This document shows, in pieces, positions 32,899 through 41,594 of a stretch of 55,829 bases of DNA. The notes below the pieces were generated by a model. That model was not told the DNA's origin. It did not search any database and saw only the letters and a list, made by a program, of their open reading frames with translations. This DNA is from an uncultured Spirochaetota bacterium. GTDB lineage: Bacteria; Spirochaetota; Spirochaetia; JAFGXN01. A program made the translations under genes and the position numbers. Location of the stretch: positions 1 to 55,829 of the forward strand of contig CALXKN010000011.1 in NCBI GenBank assembly GCA_944388995.1. Direction: 5' to 3'. Positions within the stretch are counted from its first letter, which is position 1. Each line of letters opens with the position of its first letter.

Positions 32899-34695
32899 AT
32901 GGAAACGAAAACCATTCCTCTGCGCCGGGAAGCTGATCCGGCTGACTGCTGGGATTTATCGAAATTGTACAAATCGTTCGAAGAGTGGAACAACGCGTTT
33001 GAAATATGGAAAACCAAACTCCCCGAACTGACAGCGTTTGAAGGCCGTTTGGGAGAGAGCGCCGAAGTGTTGGCCGACTTCCTCGAAGCCGAAACCGCAT
33101 GGAGTATGGAAGAGGAACGGCTGGCCTCTTACTGTATGCTGCGCATCAGCGAAGATCTGGAAAACAGCGAAGCGCAGGAGTGCCGTTTCAGGCTGGCGGC
33201 TTTCGCGGCAGAAGCGGGCGCCCGTCTGAGTTTCGTCCGCGATGAGATTTTGGCCGTTCCCGAGACTCAGTGGCCGCAGCAGCTTGCGGAGAAGCGGCTG
33301 CAGCCGTTCGCCATTGTTCTCAATAAAATTCTGCGCACCCGTCCGCACGCACCGACCAAAGCCGAAGAACGCATTCTGTCGCTTGCTTCCCAATCGAACC
33401 AAACGGCGCACGATGCGTTTGAAGCGCTGACCGACGGCGACTTTTCGTTCGGTACGCTGCCGCTTGAGGGCAAAGAAACGGAACTGAGCCAGTCGACATT
33501 CTCCCTCTTTCTGAACAGCAAAGACCGCCGCGTCCGGGAAACCGCCTACCGCCGCTTTTACGGCGAATTTGAAAAGCACAAAAATACGCTGGCAGCGCTT
33601 TACGCCGGCTCCGTCGCCAAAGACGTCTTCCGCGCCCGCGCCCGCCGTTTTTCCGGGTCGCTGGAGGCTGCGCTTTTCGAAAAAGACGTACCGACCTCCG
33701 TTTACAGCAATCTTGTCGAAGAAGTCAGCCGCGGACTGCCGGTTCTCCATCGTTACTACCGCCTGCGGAAAAAACTGCTGAACATAGATGAACTGCGCCA
33801 CTTCGATGTTTACGTTCCATTAATCGGAGAGGTTAAAATGCACCACACCTTCAACGAGGCGGTTGATTTGGTTTGCCGTGCGCTGCAGCCGCTCGGCGAC
33901 GAATATGTTTCCGTCCTTCGCGGCGGACTGCTCGGCGGATGGGTCGACAAATACGAAAACCGAGGAAAACGATCGGGCGCTTTTTCTGCCGGAACCTACA
34001 CCTCCGATCCGTATATTTTAATGAACTACAAAGAAACCGAATTGCGCGACGTTTTCACATTGATCCATGAAAGCGGACACTCAATGCATTCGTATTACTG
34101 CACGCACAGCAATCCGTTCCAACATTACGACTACACCATCTTTGAAGCCGAAGTCGCCTCAACCTTCAACGAACAGCTCCTGGCAGAATACTTAAAAAAA
34201 GAAGAAAAAGATCCAAAAGTCAGGGCGTTCGTCATCGGCAAACAGATCGACGACATCATTGCGACACTGTTTCGGCAGACAATGTTCGCCGAATTCGAAC
34301 TGATCTGTCACGAAACAGCCGAATCCGGAGGAGCTCTGACGCTCGACTTTTTCCGAACGACTTACCGACGTCTGCTTGAAAAGTACTTCGGACCCGAAAT
34401 GCACTTTGAAGAAGTCAGCGATCTGGAAGGTCTGCGGATTCCGCACTTCTACAGAGCATTTTACGTCTTTCAGTACGCTACCGGCATCTCGGCGGCAATC
34501 GCATTGGCGCAAGGCGTTCTCTCCGGCGACAAACAAAAACGGGATGATTACTTCACATTCCTCAAAACCGGCGGATCGCTTTTCCCGATCGAATCGCTCA
34601 AACGCGGCGGAGTTGATATGTCTCAGCCGGAACCGATCCGGCAGGCCGTCGCTTATTTTGAAAAATTACTGAACGAATTCGAAGAATTTTTTTGA
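32899..34695 (+). CDS. pepF: Oligoendopeptidase F (M3B metallopeptidase)
   Basis: The ATG at 32899 follows AAGGAGA; the upstream TTG at 32878 is ignored. The 598-residue enzyme has an N-terminal helical PepF/M3 domain and the zinc motif HESGH (residues 390-394) with the downstream E in FEAEVAST, the standard third ligand of the family. FQYATGISAA is also characteristic. It degrades short cytoplasmic peptides. No leader is present. Confidence 0.94.
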   Translation: METKTIPLRREADPADCWDLSKLYKSFEEWNNAFEIWKTKLPELTAFEGRLGESAEVLADFLEAETAWSMEEERLASYCMLRISEDLENSEAQECRFRLAAFAAEAGARLSFVRDEILAVPETQWPQQLAEKRLQPFAIVLNKILRTRPHAPTKAEERILSLASQSNQTAHDAFEALTDGDFSFGTLPLEGKETELSQSTFSLFLNSKDRRVRETAYRRFYGEFEKHKNTLAALYAGSVAKDVFRARARRFSGSLEAALFEKDVPTSVYSNLVEEVSRGLPVLHRYYRLRKKLLNIDELRHFDVYVPLIGEVKMHHTFNEAVDLVCRALQPLGDEYVSVLRGGLLGGWVDKYENRGKRSGAFSAGTYTSDPYILMNYKETELRDVFTLIHESGHSMHSYYCTHSNPFQHYDYTIFEAEVASTFNEQLLAEYLKKEEKDPKVRAFVIGKQIDDIIATLFRQTMFAEFELICHETAESGGALTLDFFRTTYRRLLEKYFGPEMHFEEVSDLEGLRIPHFYRAFYVFQYATGISAAIALAQGVLSGDKQKRDDYFTFLKTGGSLFPIESLKRGGVDMSQPEPIRQAVAYFEKLLNEFEEFF

Positions 34696-34724
34696 TTGCC
34701 GATTTCGTATTTCCGATGTAAAAT
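34696..34724 (+). promoter_or_regulatory. Promoter for the SCP2-like/iron-dehydrogenase unit
   Basis: TTGCCG (34696-34701), a 17-base spacer and TAAAAT (34719-34724), followed by an AGAGGAGA ribosome site and the ATG at 34745. It starts immediately after the pepF stop. Confidence 0.65.
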
Positions 34725-34744
34725 GGTCATCAGAGGAGACAGGA

Positions 34745-35290
34745 ATGACTGTTATAAAAAAAGAAATAACGCCAGGGAAAAAGCCGTTTAAAAGTCTCTA
34801 TGTATCCGTCATGCTTTGGTTTGTCGGACGGGCATTGGCGGCGGTTTCGAAAATCGATAAGGAAGTACGGGATGAAATTGCCGCTTTACCGGAAGGGTGT
34901 CTGATCGGAATGGCGGTCTTCCCGTTCGGTTACCCAGGTTTTAAAGCACCGGCCATGTTTGTACAAAAAACCGACGGAAACCGTTTCCGTTACATCGGGA
35001 CCCGCGCAGGCAGCCGGAAACCGGATTTTTTAATCACTTTTAAAAGCATTGAAGCGGCCATGCTCGTCTTTACTTTCAGAGAAAAAACGGTAGAAGCCCA
35101 AGCGTACGCCCGCTTTACAGCCGACGGTTCGCTTGCCGTGGCCTGTACCTTTGTCCGGATTCTGAACAAGACCGAGATTCTGTTGCTGCCGAAAATCATC
35201 GCCGGCCGCGCCGTCCGCCGTTATGACAGACAGGAAAGAAAGCACCGCAAGCGGATTTGTCTTTATGCGCGCACCCTGGCGGGAATTTAA
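34745..35290 (+). CDS. SCP2-like domain protein (tentative)
   Basis: A 181-residue protein. The middle (about 95-145, with FLITFKSIEAAMLVFTFREKTVEAQAYARFTADGSLAVAC) has the pattern of a sterol-carrier-protein-2-like domain: a strand with paired hydrophobics, a helix with Ala/Met, and a closing amphipathic segment. The N-terminal 30 residues are basic and hydrophobic and could touch a membrane; the C-terminus is strongly basic. SCP2-like proteins bind lipids or hydrophobic ligands. It is the first gene of a three-gene unit with two iron-dehydrogenase-like proteins, suggesting it presents a hydrophobic aldehyde or alcohol, or scaffolds the pair. The family call is by eye. Confidence 0.45.
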   Translation: MTVIKKEITPGKKPFKSLYVSVMLWFVGRALAAVSKIDKEVRDEIAALPEGCLIGMAVFPFGYPGFKAPAMFVQKTDGNRFRYIGTRAGSRKPDFLITFKSIEAAMLVFTFREKTVEAQAYARFTADGSLAVACTFVRILNKTEILLLPKIIAGRAVRRYDRQERKHRKRICLYARTLAGI

Positions 35291-35299
35291 GGAGCCGAT

Positions 35300-36409
35300 A
35301 TGAACATCCGACCTTTTTATTCGGGAAGCAAAATTATCTCCGGACGGGGCGCTTTGGATACGCTGAGCTTCGAACTGACAGGAGTCAACGCCCGGAAACC
35401 GCTTCTGATTGCCGCGGAGAATGAAAGAGCCGCCGAAAAGGCGGTTATCAGAGCCTTAAAGGCGACAGTTACCGTTATCGGCGGAATCTGCCGCTGCCGC
35501 AACGGAGAGGAGAATCCGGCGAAAACCATCGTCAGGACCTTTGACTCACTCGGCTGCGACTCTTTGCTGGCAATCGGAAACGCGGATTTAATCAACGCCG
35601 TCAAAACCGCCCGCGCCGAACTGAGTTTCGGCAGACCGCCGGCGGAAACCGACTTCACGCGGCCGTTGGCCCCCCGGCGCGCCGTCGCGTTTGTCACCGT
35701 CGCCGTTCTGACGCCCGAACCGGGCGCCCTGCCCGACGAGCTGATTCTCGATTCGGGAGCCCGCATTCCCTCGCCGGCTTTTTACCCTGACGCGGTCTTT
35801 ATTGATCCGCGCGTAACCGGAAAATCGGCAGCTGTTTCCCGGCGCGGCGAAACGGCCGCCGCCGCGCTCTTCTCTGCGGTTTTTGCGCTCTCCGACGCGC
35901 AGTCGCATCCGGCCGCCCGCGCCTGCGCCCTGGCGGCTTTACAGCAGATCTCCGAAGCCGCCGGAACCCGTTCGCTCCCCGAACAGACACGGCTGATTGC
36001 CGACGCCCGTTTTCTCTCAAAAACCGCGCTGACCGGCTCCCGCTTTGTACCGGAGATTGCCGCGGCGCCGTTTCTGGACGGCGGGAAAAACCCGGCGGAA
36101 ACCCTGAAAATGCTTTTTGAATGCGCATTCCCGGCGCTTTCGTTCGCAAAAGACGATTTGATTCACTCTTTGATGAACCTTGTTCCGGACGAAAGCGCAA
36201 TCGACGGAGACGAACAAACGCTGCGCCGCGAATTCGAGGCGGCGGTCCTCCGGCTGACGGAACGGCTGTTACCGGAATCAGGAAACAAAAAACCGACCCG
36301 CAGCGGACTTTCCGAAGCGGCCGAAGCCGTCAGACGCTCGGCTCTGAACAAAGAACAGAAAGACGGATGTCTCAGAATGCTTCAAAACCTGATGGAGGCC
36401 GCCGAATGA
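35300..36409 (+). CDS. Degenerate iron-containing alcohol dehydrogenase homologue (probable pseudoenzyme)
   Basis: A 369-residue protein following AAGGAGCC. The N-terminus (FYSGSKIISGRGALDTL, then EENPAKTIVRTFDSLGCDSLLAIG) and the FYPDAVFIDPRVT segment show it belongs to the iron-ADH family. The GGGSxxD cofactor loop has become AIGNADLINAVK (residues 91-102). The metal-binding GMDALTHACEAF helix has become RGETAAAALFSAVFAL (no Asp or His), and the downstream HTxGH...HG ligands are missing. It should not bind metal or NAD(P)H in the normal way. The frame is intact, with good codon use and an ATGA overlap with the active paralogue, so it is probably expressed and kept, perhaps as a subunit or scaffold. 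Confidence 0.8.
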   Translation: MNIRPFYSGSKIISGRGALDTLSFELTGVNARKPLLIAAENERAAEKAVIRALKATVTVIGGICRCRNGEENPAKTIVRTFDSLGCDSLLAIGNADLINAVKTARAELSFGRPPAETDFTRPLAPRRAVAFVTVAVLTPEPGALPDELILDSGARIPSPAFYPDAVFIDPRVTGKSAAVSRRGETAAAALFSAVFALSDAQSHPAARACALAALQQISEAAGTRSLPEQTRLIADARFLSKTALTGSRFVPEIAAAPFLDGGKNPAETLKMLFECAFPALSFAKDDLIHSLMNLVPDESAIDGDEQTLRREFEAAVLRLTERLLPESGNKKPTRSGLSEAAEAVRRSALNKEQKDGCLRMLQNLMEAAE

Positions 36410-37638
36410 AAACTTCTCCCTACTTTGAATTTCAGTCAAAAGTCAGAATCTTTGCCGGCAGCAACTCTCTTGAAAAAATCGGCGAAGACATGGAGCTCCG
36501 GGGAGTTTCCCGTCCGATGATTCTTTCGAGCCGGACCGTTGCCCGCAGCGGACTTCTCGGTTTCATCGAAAAGGGATACCGTCCCGGAATGGAAACAGGC
36601 GTTACCGACACCGACATTCCGGCCGACTCGGATTTGGAAACCGTCAGACGGCTGGCCGCGCTTTATACCGAAAAAGGGTGCGACTGTCTGATTGCCGTCG
36701 GCGGCGGTTCGGTCATTGACACGGCAAAAGGAGTCAACATTGCCGTTTCCCTCGGCTGCCGCGGATACGACATCACCCCCTATGCCGGGGCCGGCATGGT
36801 CAAGGAAAAACTCAAACCGCTGACGGTCGTCCCCACGACATCCGGTTCGGGTTCCGAAGCCACAATTGTCGCCGTCATTGCCGATACTGCACAGTCGAAA
36901 AAACTGCTTTTCACATCCCCGTACCTTCTTCCCGACACGGCCGTCCTTGACCCGCGGGTGACGCTCTCTCTGCCGCCGCTTTTGACGGCGCAAACCGGAA
37001 TGGATGCTTTGACGCACGCCTGCGAAGCGTTCTTCTGTCTTGCCCGCAACCCCGTCAGCGACGCGTTTGCGCTGGAAGCGATCCGCACGATTGTCCGCTA
37101 TCTGCCGACGGCCGTCGCCGAACCGTCGGACGAAGAGGCGCGCCTTCAAATGGCAATCGCCTCAAACCTTGCGGGAACGGCCTTCTCCAATTCGATGGTC
37201 GGAATGGTTCACACGCTCGGTCACACGGTCGGAGCCATCGCCCATGTGCCTCACGGAGCCTGCATGGCGGTTCTGCTGCCCTACGCGATGGAATACAACG
37301 CCCGCAAAGCAGGAGAACGTATCGGCGCGCTTTTAACCGTTCTGGAAAACGAAAAGGCATTCCTGTCGACGCCGAAAGAAAAGCGGCCGCAGGCCGCCGC
37401 CAACGCCGTGCGCCGCCTGAACGAAAAACTGAAAACGCTGACGCAGGGCGCCCACGCCGTCTGCTTCAAAGAGTACCGAAACAAAAACGGAGAAATGCCG
37501 GTTACCCGGGATCTGCTGCCCCGTATCGCAAACGAAGCGGTCAACGACGGTTCGATTTTTTACAATCCCGAAGAGCTGTCAAGAAGCGACGCTTTACGGG
37601 TACTGGAAGCCGCATACGAAGGAGTTTCCCTCAACTGA
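36406..37638 (+). CDS. Iron-containing alcohol dehydrogenase
   Basis: The ATG at 36406 overlaps the preceding stop (ATGA) and has GGAGG upstream; the open frame that continues 5' is not used. The 410-residue enzyme has the cofactor loop GGGSVID (99-105), PTTSGSGSEAT, and metal ligands at Asp200, His204 (GMDALTHACEAF) and His269/His273/His283 (MVHTLGHTVGAIAHVPHG). It reduces aldehydes or oxidises alcohols with NAD(P)H. Substrate unknown. Expected to act together with the inactive paralogue encoded just before it. Confidence 0.93.
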   Translation: MKTSPYFEFQSKVRIFAGSNSLEKIGEDMELRGVSRPMILSSRTVARSGLLGFIEKGYRPGMETGVTDTDIPADSDLETVRRLAALYTEKGCDCLIAVGGGSVIDTAKGVNIAVSLGCRGYDITPYAGAGMVKEKLKPLTVVPTTSGSGSEATIVAVIADTAQSKKLLFTSPYLLPDTAVLDPRVTLSLPPLLTAQTGMDALTHACEAFFCLARNPVSDAFALEAIRTIVRYLPTAVAEPSDEEARLQMAIASNLAGTAFSNSMVGMVHTLGHTVGAIAHVPHGACMAVLLPYAMEYNARKAGERIGALLTVLENEKAFLSTPKEKRPQAAANAVRRLNEKLKTLTQGAHAVCFKEYRNKNGEMPVTRDLLPRIANEAVNDGSIFYNPEELSRSDALRVLEAAYEGVSLN

Positions 37639-38272
37639 AATCAAGCAGCCGGCGCATATCCGAAACCGTCCAGTCGGCCGCCGCCGCGCCGGCCTCAACC
37701 GGACTCCAAAGCGTGAAACAGGTTGCGGTTCCGGCGGCGCGCCCCGCTTCGATGTCAAAAAGAGCATCTCCGACAAAAAGCGTTTCCCGGGGCTCCGCTT
37801 TCAGCTGCCGCAGAGCCTCTTTCACGGGCGCAGGATCCGGTTTGTGCTTTTCCGTATGATCCGGCGTCACGATAACGGGGAAAAACGGCGTCAGTCCGAA
37901 GTATTCCAAAAACGGTCCGCCCGATTCTATCGTCCGCGAGGTCACGATTCCCAGCTTCTTGCCCATCGCCGCCAATGCGCCGACCGTCTCCCGGACGCCG
38001 GGGCAAAGCGACAGCGCCGTTTTAAAGACCGAAAGCTGATGTTTCATGTGTTCGCGGCGGATTTGCGTATATAACCGATCCCCGACCGTTCCGAAGAAGT
38101 GATTAATCTGATCCCGGTAGGGAATTCCGATTAAACCGTTGATTTCATCGTCCGTCACTCCGGAAGGACCGCCGAATTTTTCAAATGTATCCCGAAAACA
38201 GGCAATAATCATCCGCCGCGTATCGATTAACGTCCCGTCCAAATCAAAGAGATAGGCCGAATACTCCTTCAT
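37631..38272 (-). CDS. HAD-family hydrolase, phosphoglycolate phosphatase-like
   Basis: A 213-residue HAD enzyme with motif I FDLDGTLIDT, motif II IVTSRT, motif III lysine in HKPDPAP and motif IV VGDALFDIEAGRAAG. An alpha-helical type C1 cap lies between motifs I and II. The sequence resembles Gph/PpaX phosphatases; the true substrate is uncertain. The ATG abuts the stop of the SprT-like gene, and the 3' end overlaps the convergent dehydrogenase by 8 bases. Confidence 0.9.
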   Translation of the reverse strand: MKEYSAYLFDLDGTLIDTRRMIIACFRDTFEKFGGPSGVTDDEINGLIGIPYRDQINHFFGTVGDRLYTQIRREHMKHQLSVFKTALSLCPGVRETVGALAAMGKKLGIVTSRTIESGGPFLEYFGLTPFFPVIVTPDHTEKHKPDPAPVKEALRQLKAEPRETLFVGDALFDIEAGRAAGTATCFTLWSPVEAGAAAADWTVSDMRRLLDFS

Positions 38273-39067
38273 TCATTGCTCCAAACGGCGGTTGACCTCC
38301 GCAAGCCGCTTTTCCAGATTGCGGATGGTCCTTTCCAACCTTTTTTTCTCTTCCAGAAGCCGCTCTTCCTCGGTTTGTTCCTTCCGTTTCGGCTTTGCAA
38401 GAAATTCTTCTTTGACATAGTCGCCCGATTTTCCTTCGCGGAACGCTTCGTTTGCCTTTTGGAGCTCCTGTTCGTCGCGGATTTTCGACAACGTCTTCAG
38501 ATTCTCCCATCCGACCGACGGATCCCCTCCGATTGCGGAGACGCGCATCAGAGTCCGGGCCTCCGCACGGTGAAGACCGAGACAGCGGTCCGTAAAATCC
38601 TCAAAACGGACCCCCTTTTGTACGCACAGCGTAAACGCCTGCGCCAACTCCCGTCCGAATTCCGTCATCAGCACCGCATTGTCTTTCAGGTACCGTTCTC
38701 GCAGGCGCGCCGCCAACGCTTTCAGTTCGGGGTCAGTCCGGTACAGCGGCGCGTAAATTCCTTTCTCCTCGGCAGCATCCAGCAACGAATGAAAGAGCGC
38801 CCAAAACGACTGCGTATGGCAACGGGCTCCGGCAGAGGCCGTTTCGGGGCGGTCGCAAATCAACAGATGGTGGGCATACTCATGAACCGCCGTATAAATC
38901 AAATCCGCGTCGTTTCTGAAATTTTTATTGTGAAGATAAATCGTCCTCTCTTCGTAACGGTAAAACCCGTTCACCCGCTTGCTGGCCTTTCCCGTCATGA
39001 GAACGGAAAAATCTTCCGCCGGCTCCCTTAAACGCAAAAGCGCGGCTTTAACGGCATCCTGATTCAT
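38273..39067 (-). CDS. SprT-like zinc metallopeptidase with C-terminal coiled coil
   Basis: A 264-residue protein with the zinc motif HEYAH (residues 62-66) in a SprT-like context, preceded by a beta segment (NGFYRYEERTIYLHNKNF). After the catalytic part there is a charged helical region and a C-terminal coiled coil of about 45 residues rich in Glu, Lys and Arg. The target is unknown; eukaryotic Spartan proteins of this fold cleave DNA-protein crosslinks, but this does not transfer automatically. Start overlaps the cheX stop by 4 bases. Confidence 0.7.
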   Translation of the reverse strand: MNQDAVKAALLRLREPAEDFSVLMTGKASKRVNGFYRYEERTIYLHNKNFRNDADLIYTAVHEYAHHLLICDRPETASAGARCHTQSFWALFHSLLDAAEEKGIYAPLYRTDPELKALAARLRERYLKDNAVLMTEFGRELAQAFTLCVQKGVRFEDFTDRCLGLHRAEARTLMRVSAIGGDPSVGWENLKTLSKIRDEQELQKANEAFREGKSGDYVKEEFLAKPKRKEQTEEERLLEEKKRLERTIRNLEKRLAEVNRRLEQ

Positions 39068-39540
39068 ACGGATTGAGGCGTATCGACAATTCCGGTCAGA
39101 ATCAAAAACGGGCCGAAATCCGTCACATACGGAATGGCTATCACAGGAAGCGACGGAAGTTTCAGGACATGATCTTTTCCCTGAACAATAAACGGCGGAG
39201 AGACTGTTGCATTGGCCGCTGTCAGTTGTGTTAAAAAATTACTGGCAATAATATTGATAACCTCTTTCAGCATATCGACAGCCAGAAAATCTTTTTCCTG
39301 ATCATCAAAAAACGACAATCCCGTCTTTTCGATTAATTTTTTTGTCAAAAGTTTCGACATTCTCAGAGCGGCAAAACCGGTAACCGAACCCTGAACAACA
39401 ATACCGCCGGAAATCTCCCATCGATGGGAGATTTCCGGTTCATACAAATAATATTTTCCCGGCTCGAGACTGATATTGAACATTGAGGTCATGATATCCC
39501 ATGTTGATCGAATAAACGGATTAATATACTCAGCCTTCAT
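39064..39540 (-). CDS. cheX: CheX-type CheY-P phosphatase
   Basis: The ATG at 39540 follows AAAAGG; in-frame sequence upstream (to 39585) overlaps the promoter and is excluded. The 158-residue product begins YINPFIRSTWDIMTSMF, a typical CheX N-terminus, and has the phosphatase helix Asp89-x3-Glu93-x2-Asn96. The second-site proline is at a slightly different distance (PP about 20 residues on). It should dephosphorylate CheY. It is separated from the main chemotaxis operon and shares a transcript with a metallopeptidase and a HAD phosphatase. Confidence 0.8.
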   Translation of the reverse strand: MKAEYINPFIRSTWDIMTSMFNISLEPGKYYLYEPEISHRWEISGGIVVQGSVTGFAALRMSKLLTKKLIEKTGLSFFDDQEKDFLAVDMLKEVINIIASNFLTQLTAANATVSPPFIVQGKDHVLKLPSLPVIAIPYVTDFGPFLILTGIVDTPQSV

Positions 39541-39556
39541 AACAAACCTTTTAATA

Positions 39557-39585
39557 ATTATAACAAGAAATATTAAAGATAACAA
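39557..39585 (-). promoter_or_regulatory. Promoter of the cheX-SprT-HAD operon
   Basis: On the minus strand, TTGTTA (39580-39585), a 17-base spacer and TATAAT (39557-39562), with the ATG about 16 bases past the -10 box, giving a very short leader. Confidence 0.65.
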
Positions 39586-39620
39586 TAATTTTTTTTATCG
39601 AATCAACCGATTATTATAAC

Positions 39621-41594
39621 ATGATTTTCGATTCTTCAAACGAAGCTGCTTCTTACGAACTCTCTCTTGATGAAATGAGAAAAAATCCCGATATCAACTG
39701 GTATCTCTGGCGCTTGGACGCCCAGAATGAAGAAGATACCGCCGATTTTACTCAGTTCGCATCGCTTCTGAAAAAACAACCGAACGGAGAAGTTCCGCTC
39801 TCCCTTTTAACGGAATGGGGAATCGGATTAACCCGCTCGCGGATCGTCAGGAATTTACTGCGGGAAAAATTGGCAGCGACCACAGACAAAGAACTGCAGT
39901 TAACGTTTCCGCGCATCGACAGCGACAATATTGACAGTTGGGAAACAAAACTCTCCGAATACTATCACTCAAACGCCCAGACGGAACGAATGAAAATACT
40001 GCGTTTTCCGTCTTCATACTTTTGCCTGATTGACAGATCGGTTTGCGTCACCGTTCCCGTACAAAACCTCGGATGGTACTCTTTCGACACGCCGTCGTAT
40101 GAACATAAACTGATTGAAATCACATTTCCGAGATTTCATATTCCGCCGGTCATGGTAACGGCAACGGCGATAGAAGAGTTAATTTTAACCGCAAAAGAAA
40201 AAATCATCTATAAATTATCGCAAACAGCGGCAGAAAACAACGGATTTTTCTCCCGCTACGTCAAATTTGACGGATTTTCAATCAAAAACCGCTTTCCGAC
40301 TCCCTTTGAAGCGGACTTAATTTCTTTGAAAAACAAAAAAGGCCAGGATTATCAATTCGGTTACACTCAGATTTTTCTTGACAAAGTCTTTGCAAAACCG
40401 GAAACCGCCGCGGAGTACATGGATGCCGTCAATTTTGAGTCTTACTCCGATTTGAGTGTCCTTTTTTCACCGTCCAAACGGGAAAATTACGATTTTATTC
40501 AATCATATTTGATTTACAAAGAGCTTGTTCTTCCTCTTAATCATACGCAAAAAGAGGCGACCGAAAAACTCAATACTGCTTTAGCCGGAGCTTTGCGCTT
40601 CTATATGACCGAAGATGAAATCAAAGAACAAATTCTGCTGATTTTACCGGATTCAGGCAAAGAATTTCATGAAAAAATTTTTGCGGATTTCCAAAAAGCG
40701 ATTGAAGAAAGAGACGCCTCCCGTAAAGATCCGACTGTTCTTTCTTTTGATATCGATTTTTACGGCAACCGGGAATCTATCTTTTTTTATGCCTCCAACT
40801 TCAACCGTTATTTGAATAAAACTTTGAGCGATACCACCGATCCGATTGAGAAGCAAATCCGAATCGACTGGAAGAAAAAATTATCCAAATACCGTTTTGA
40901 ACCCGAAATGTTCTCCGATACGCAGTTCAATAAACTGATTTTCGAACTGATCCGCAGCAGAGACAGTGTTCTCTATCAAATTTTGATCCAAAAAAAATGT
41001 CAATACTACCTCTCAAGAATTCACAACCTCAACCGCCTGTCTCAAAAATTGGTTTTATTCGGTATTTTCAATATGGCGGAAACCCTGAAACTGGATCCGC
41101 ATAAAATTTACGCGCAGACGGTTGAGGAAATCAAAAAAGAGAAGTCTTTTTTCGGACGTCTGATTTTCCGGTTTTTTAATTGGTATTACCTGCGGGCGTA
41201 CCGGAATATGAGGGAACAACCGGCCGGAGAGGAGACAGCGCTGCCGAAAAGCGAAAGCGGAGAGGCGCCTGTCTTGGCTGCCGCCGGCGTTTCCGCTGTC
41301 TCTCAAATCGACGGACAGTGCGACCGGATCTGGAGCGAATTGGGCGCCGACCAAATTCCGCGTCAATCGCTGGAAAGCAATATCAAAACCGACTTATTGG
41401 AGTACTTTAAAAACCGCGACCGCATTGTTCCGTCCGGTTTGGATATTATTTTTGAGAGGAACGCCAACCGGATCGTCAAAAAAGCGCCTCATCTGGCCGT
41501 TTACCGGGAAAAGCTGCTCGAATTTATTAAGCTCTACTCCTATAAAATCATCGCTCTGACGCCGTCATTACGGGCGAAATTTCAGGGCGTTTGA
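39621..41594 (+). CDS. Uncharacterised 657-residue protein
   Basis: I do not recognise a domain. The protein is cytoplasmic by appearance: no leader and no clear membrane helix, apart from a short aromatic amphipathic stretch near 520 (FFGRLIFRFFNWYYLRAYR) that might lie on a membrane. It is rich in Phe, Tyr, Lys and Glu and looks mostly helical in the second half; residues 130-190 look beta-rich. A low-complexity linker rich in Ala, Ser and Glu lies near 530-560. The ATG has no ribosome site, and the 80-base divergent gap to cheX is AT-rich. Position next to cheX suggests, but does not show, a motility or signalling link. Its 3' end overlaps hydE by 47 bases. Confidence 0.8.
   Translation: MIFDSSNEAASYELSLDEMRKNPDINWYLWRLDAQNEEDTADFTQFASLLKKQPNGEVPLSLLTEWGIGLTRSRIVRNLLREKLAATTDKELQLTFPRIDSDNIDSWETKLSEYYHSNAQTERMKILRFPSSYFCLIDRSVCVTVPVQNLGWYSFDTPSYEHKLIEITFPRFHIPPVMVTATAIEELILTAKEKIIYKLSQTAAENNGFFSRYVKFDGFSIKNRFPTPFEADLISLKNKKGQDYQFGYTQIFLDKVFAKPETAAEYMDAVNFESYSDLSVLFSPSKRENYDFIQSYLIYKELVLPLNHTQKEATEKLNTALAGALRFYMTEDEIKEQILLILPDSGKEFHEKIFADFQKAIEERDASRKDPTVLSFDIDFYGNRESIFFYASNFNRYLNKTLSDTTDPIEKQIRIDWKKKLSKYRFEPEMFSDTQFNKLIFELIRSRDSVLYQILIQKKCQYYLSRIHNLNRLSQKLVLFGIFNMAETLKLDPHKIYAQTVEEIKKEKSFFGRLIFRFFNWYYLRAYRNMREQPAGEETALPKSESGEAPVLAAAGVSAVSQIDGQCDRIWSELGADQIPRQSLESNIKTDLLEYFKNRDRIVPSGLDIIFERNANRIVKKAPHLAVYREKLLEFIKLYSYKIIALTPSLRAKFQGV

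Noticed and set aside
34745-35290. Ribosome-associated or RNA-binding function for the basic 181-residue protein
   Set aside because: The basic C-terminus alone is not evidence; the SCP2-like pattern in the middle explains more of the sequence.
36121-36405. Upstream in-frame extension of the iron alcohol dehydrogenase
   Set aside because: It overlaps the preceding paralogue in another frame, is Arg-rich, and the ATG at 36406 has a GGAGG site and aligns with family N-termini.
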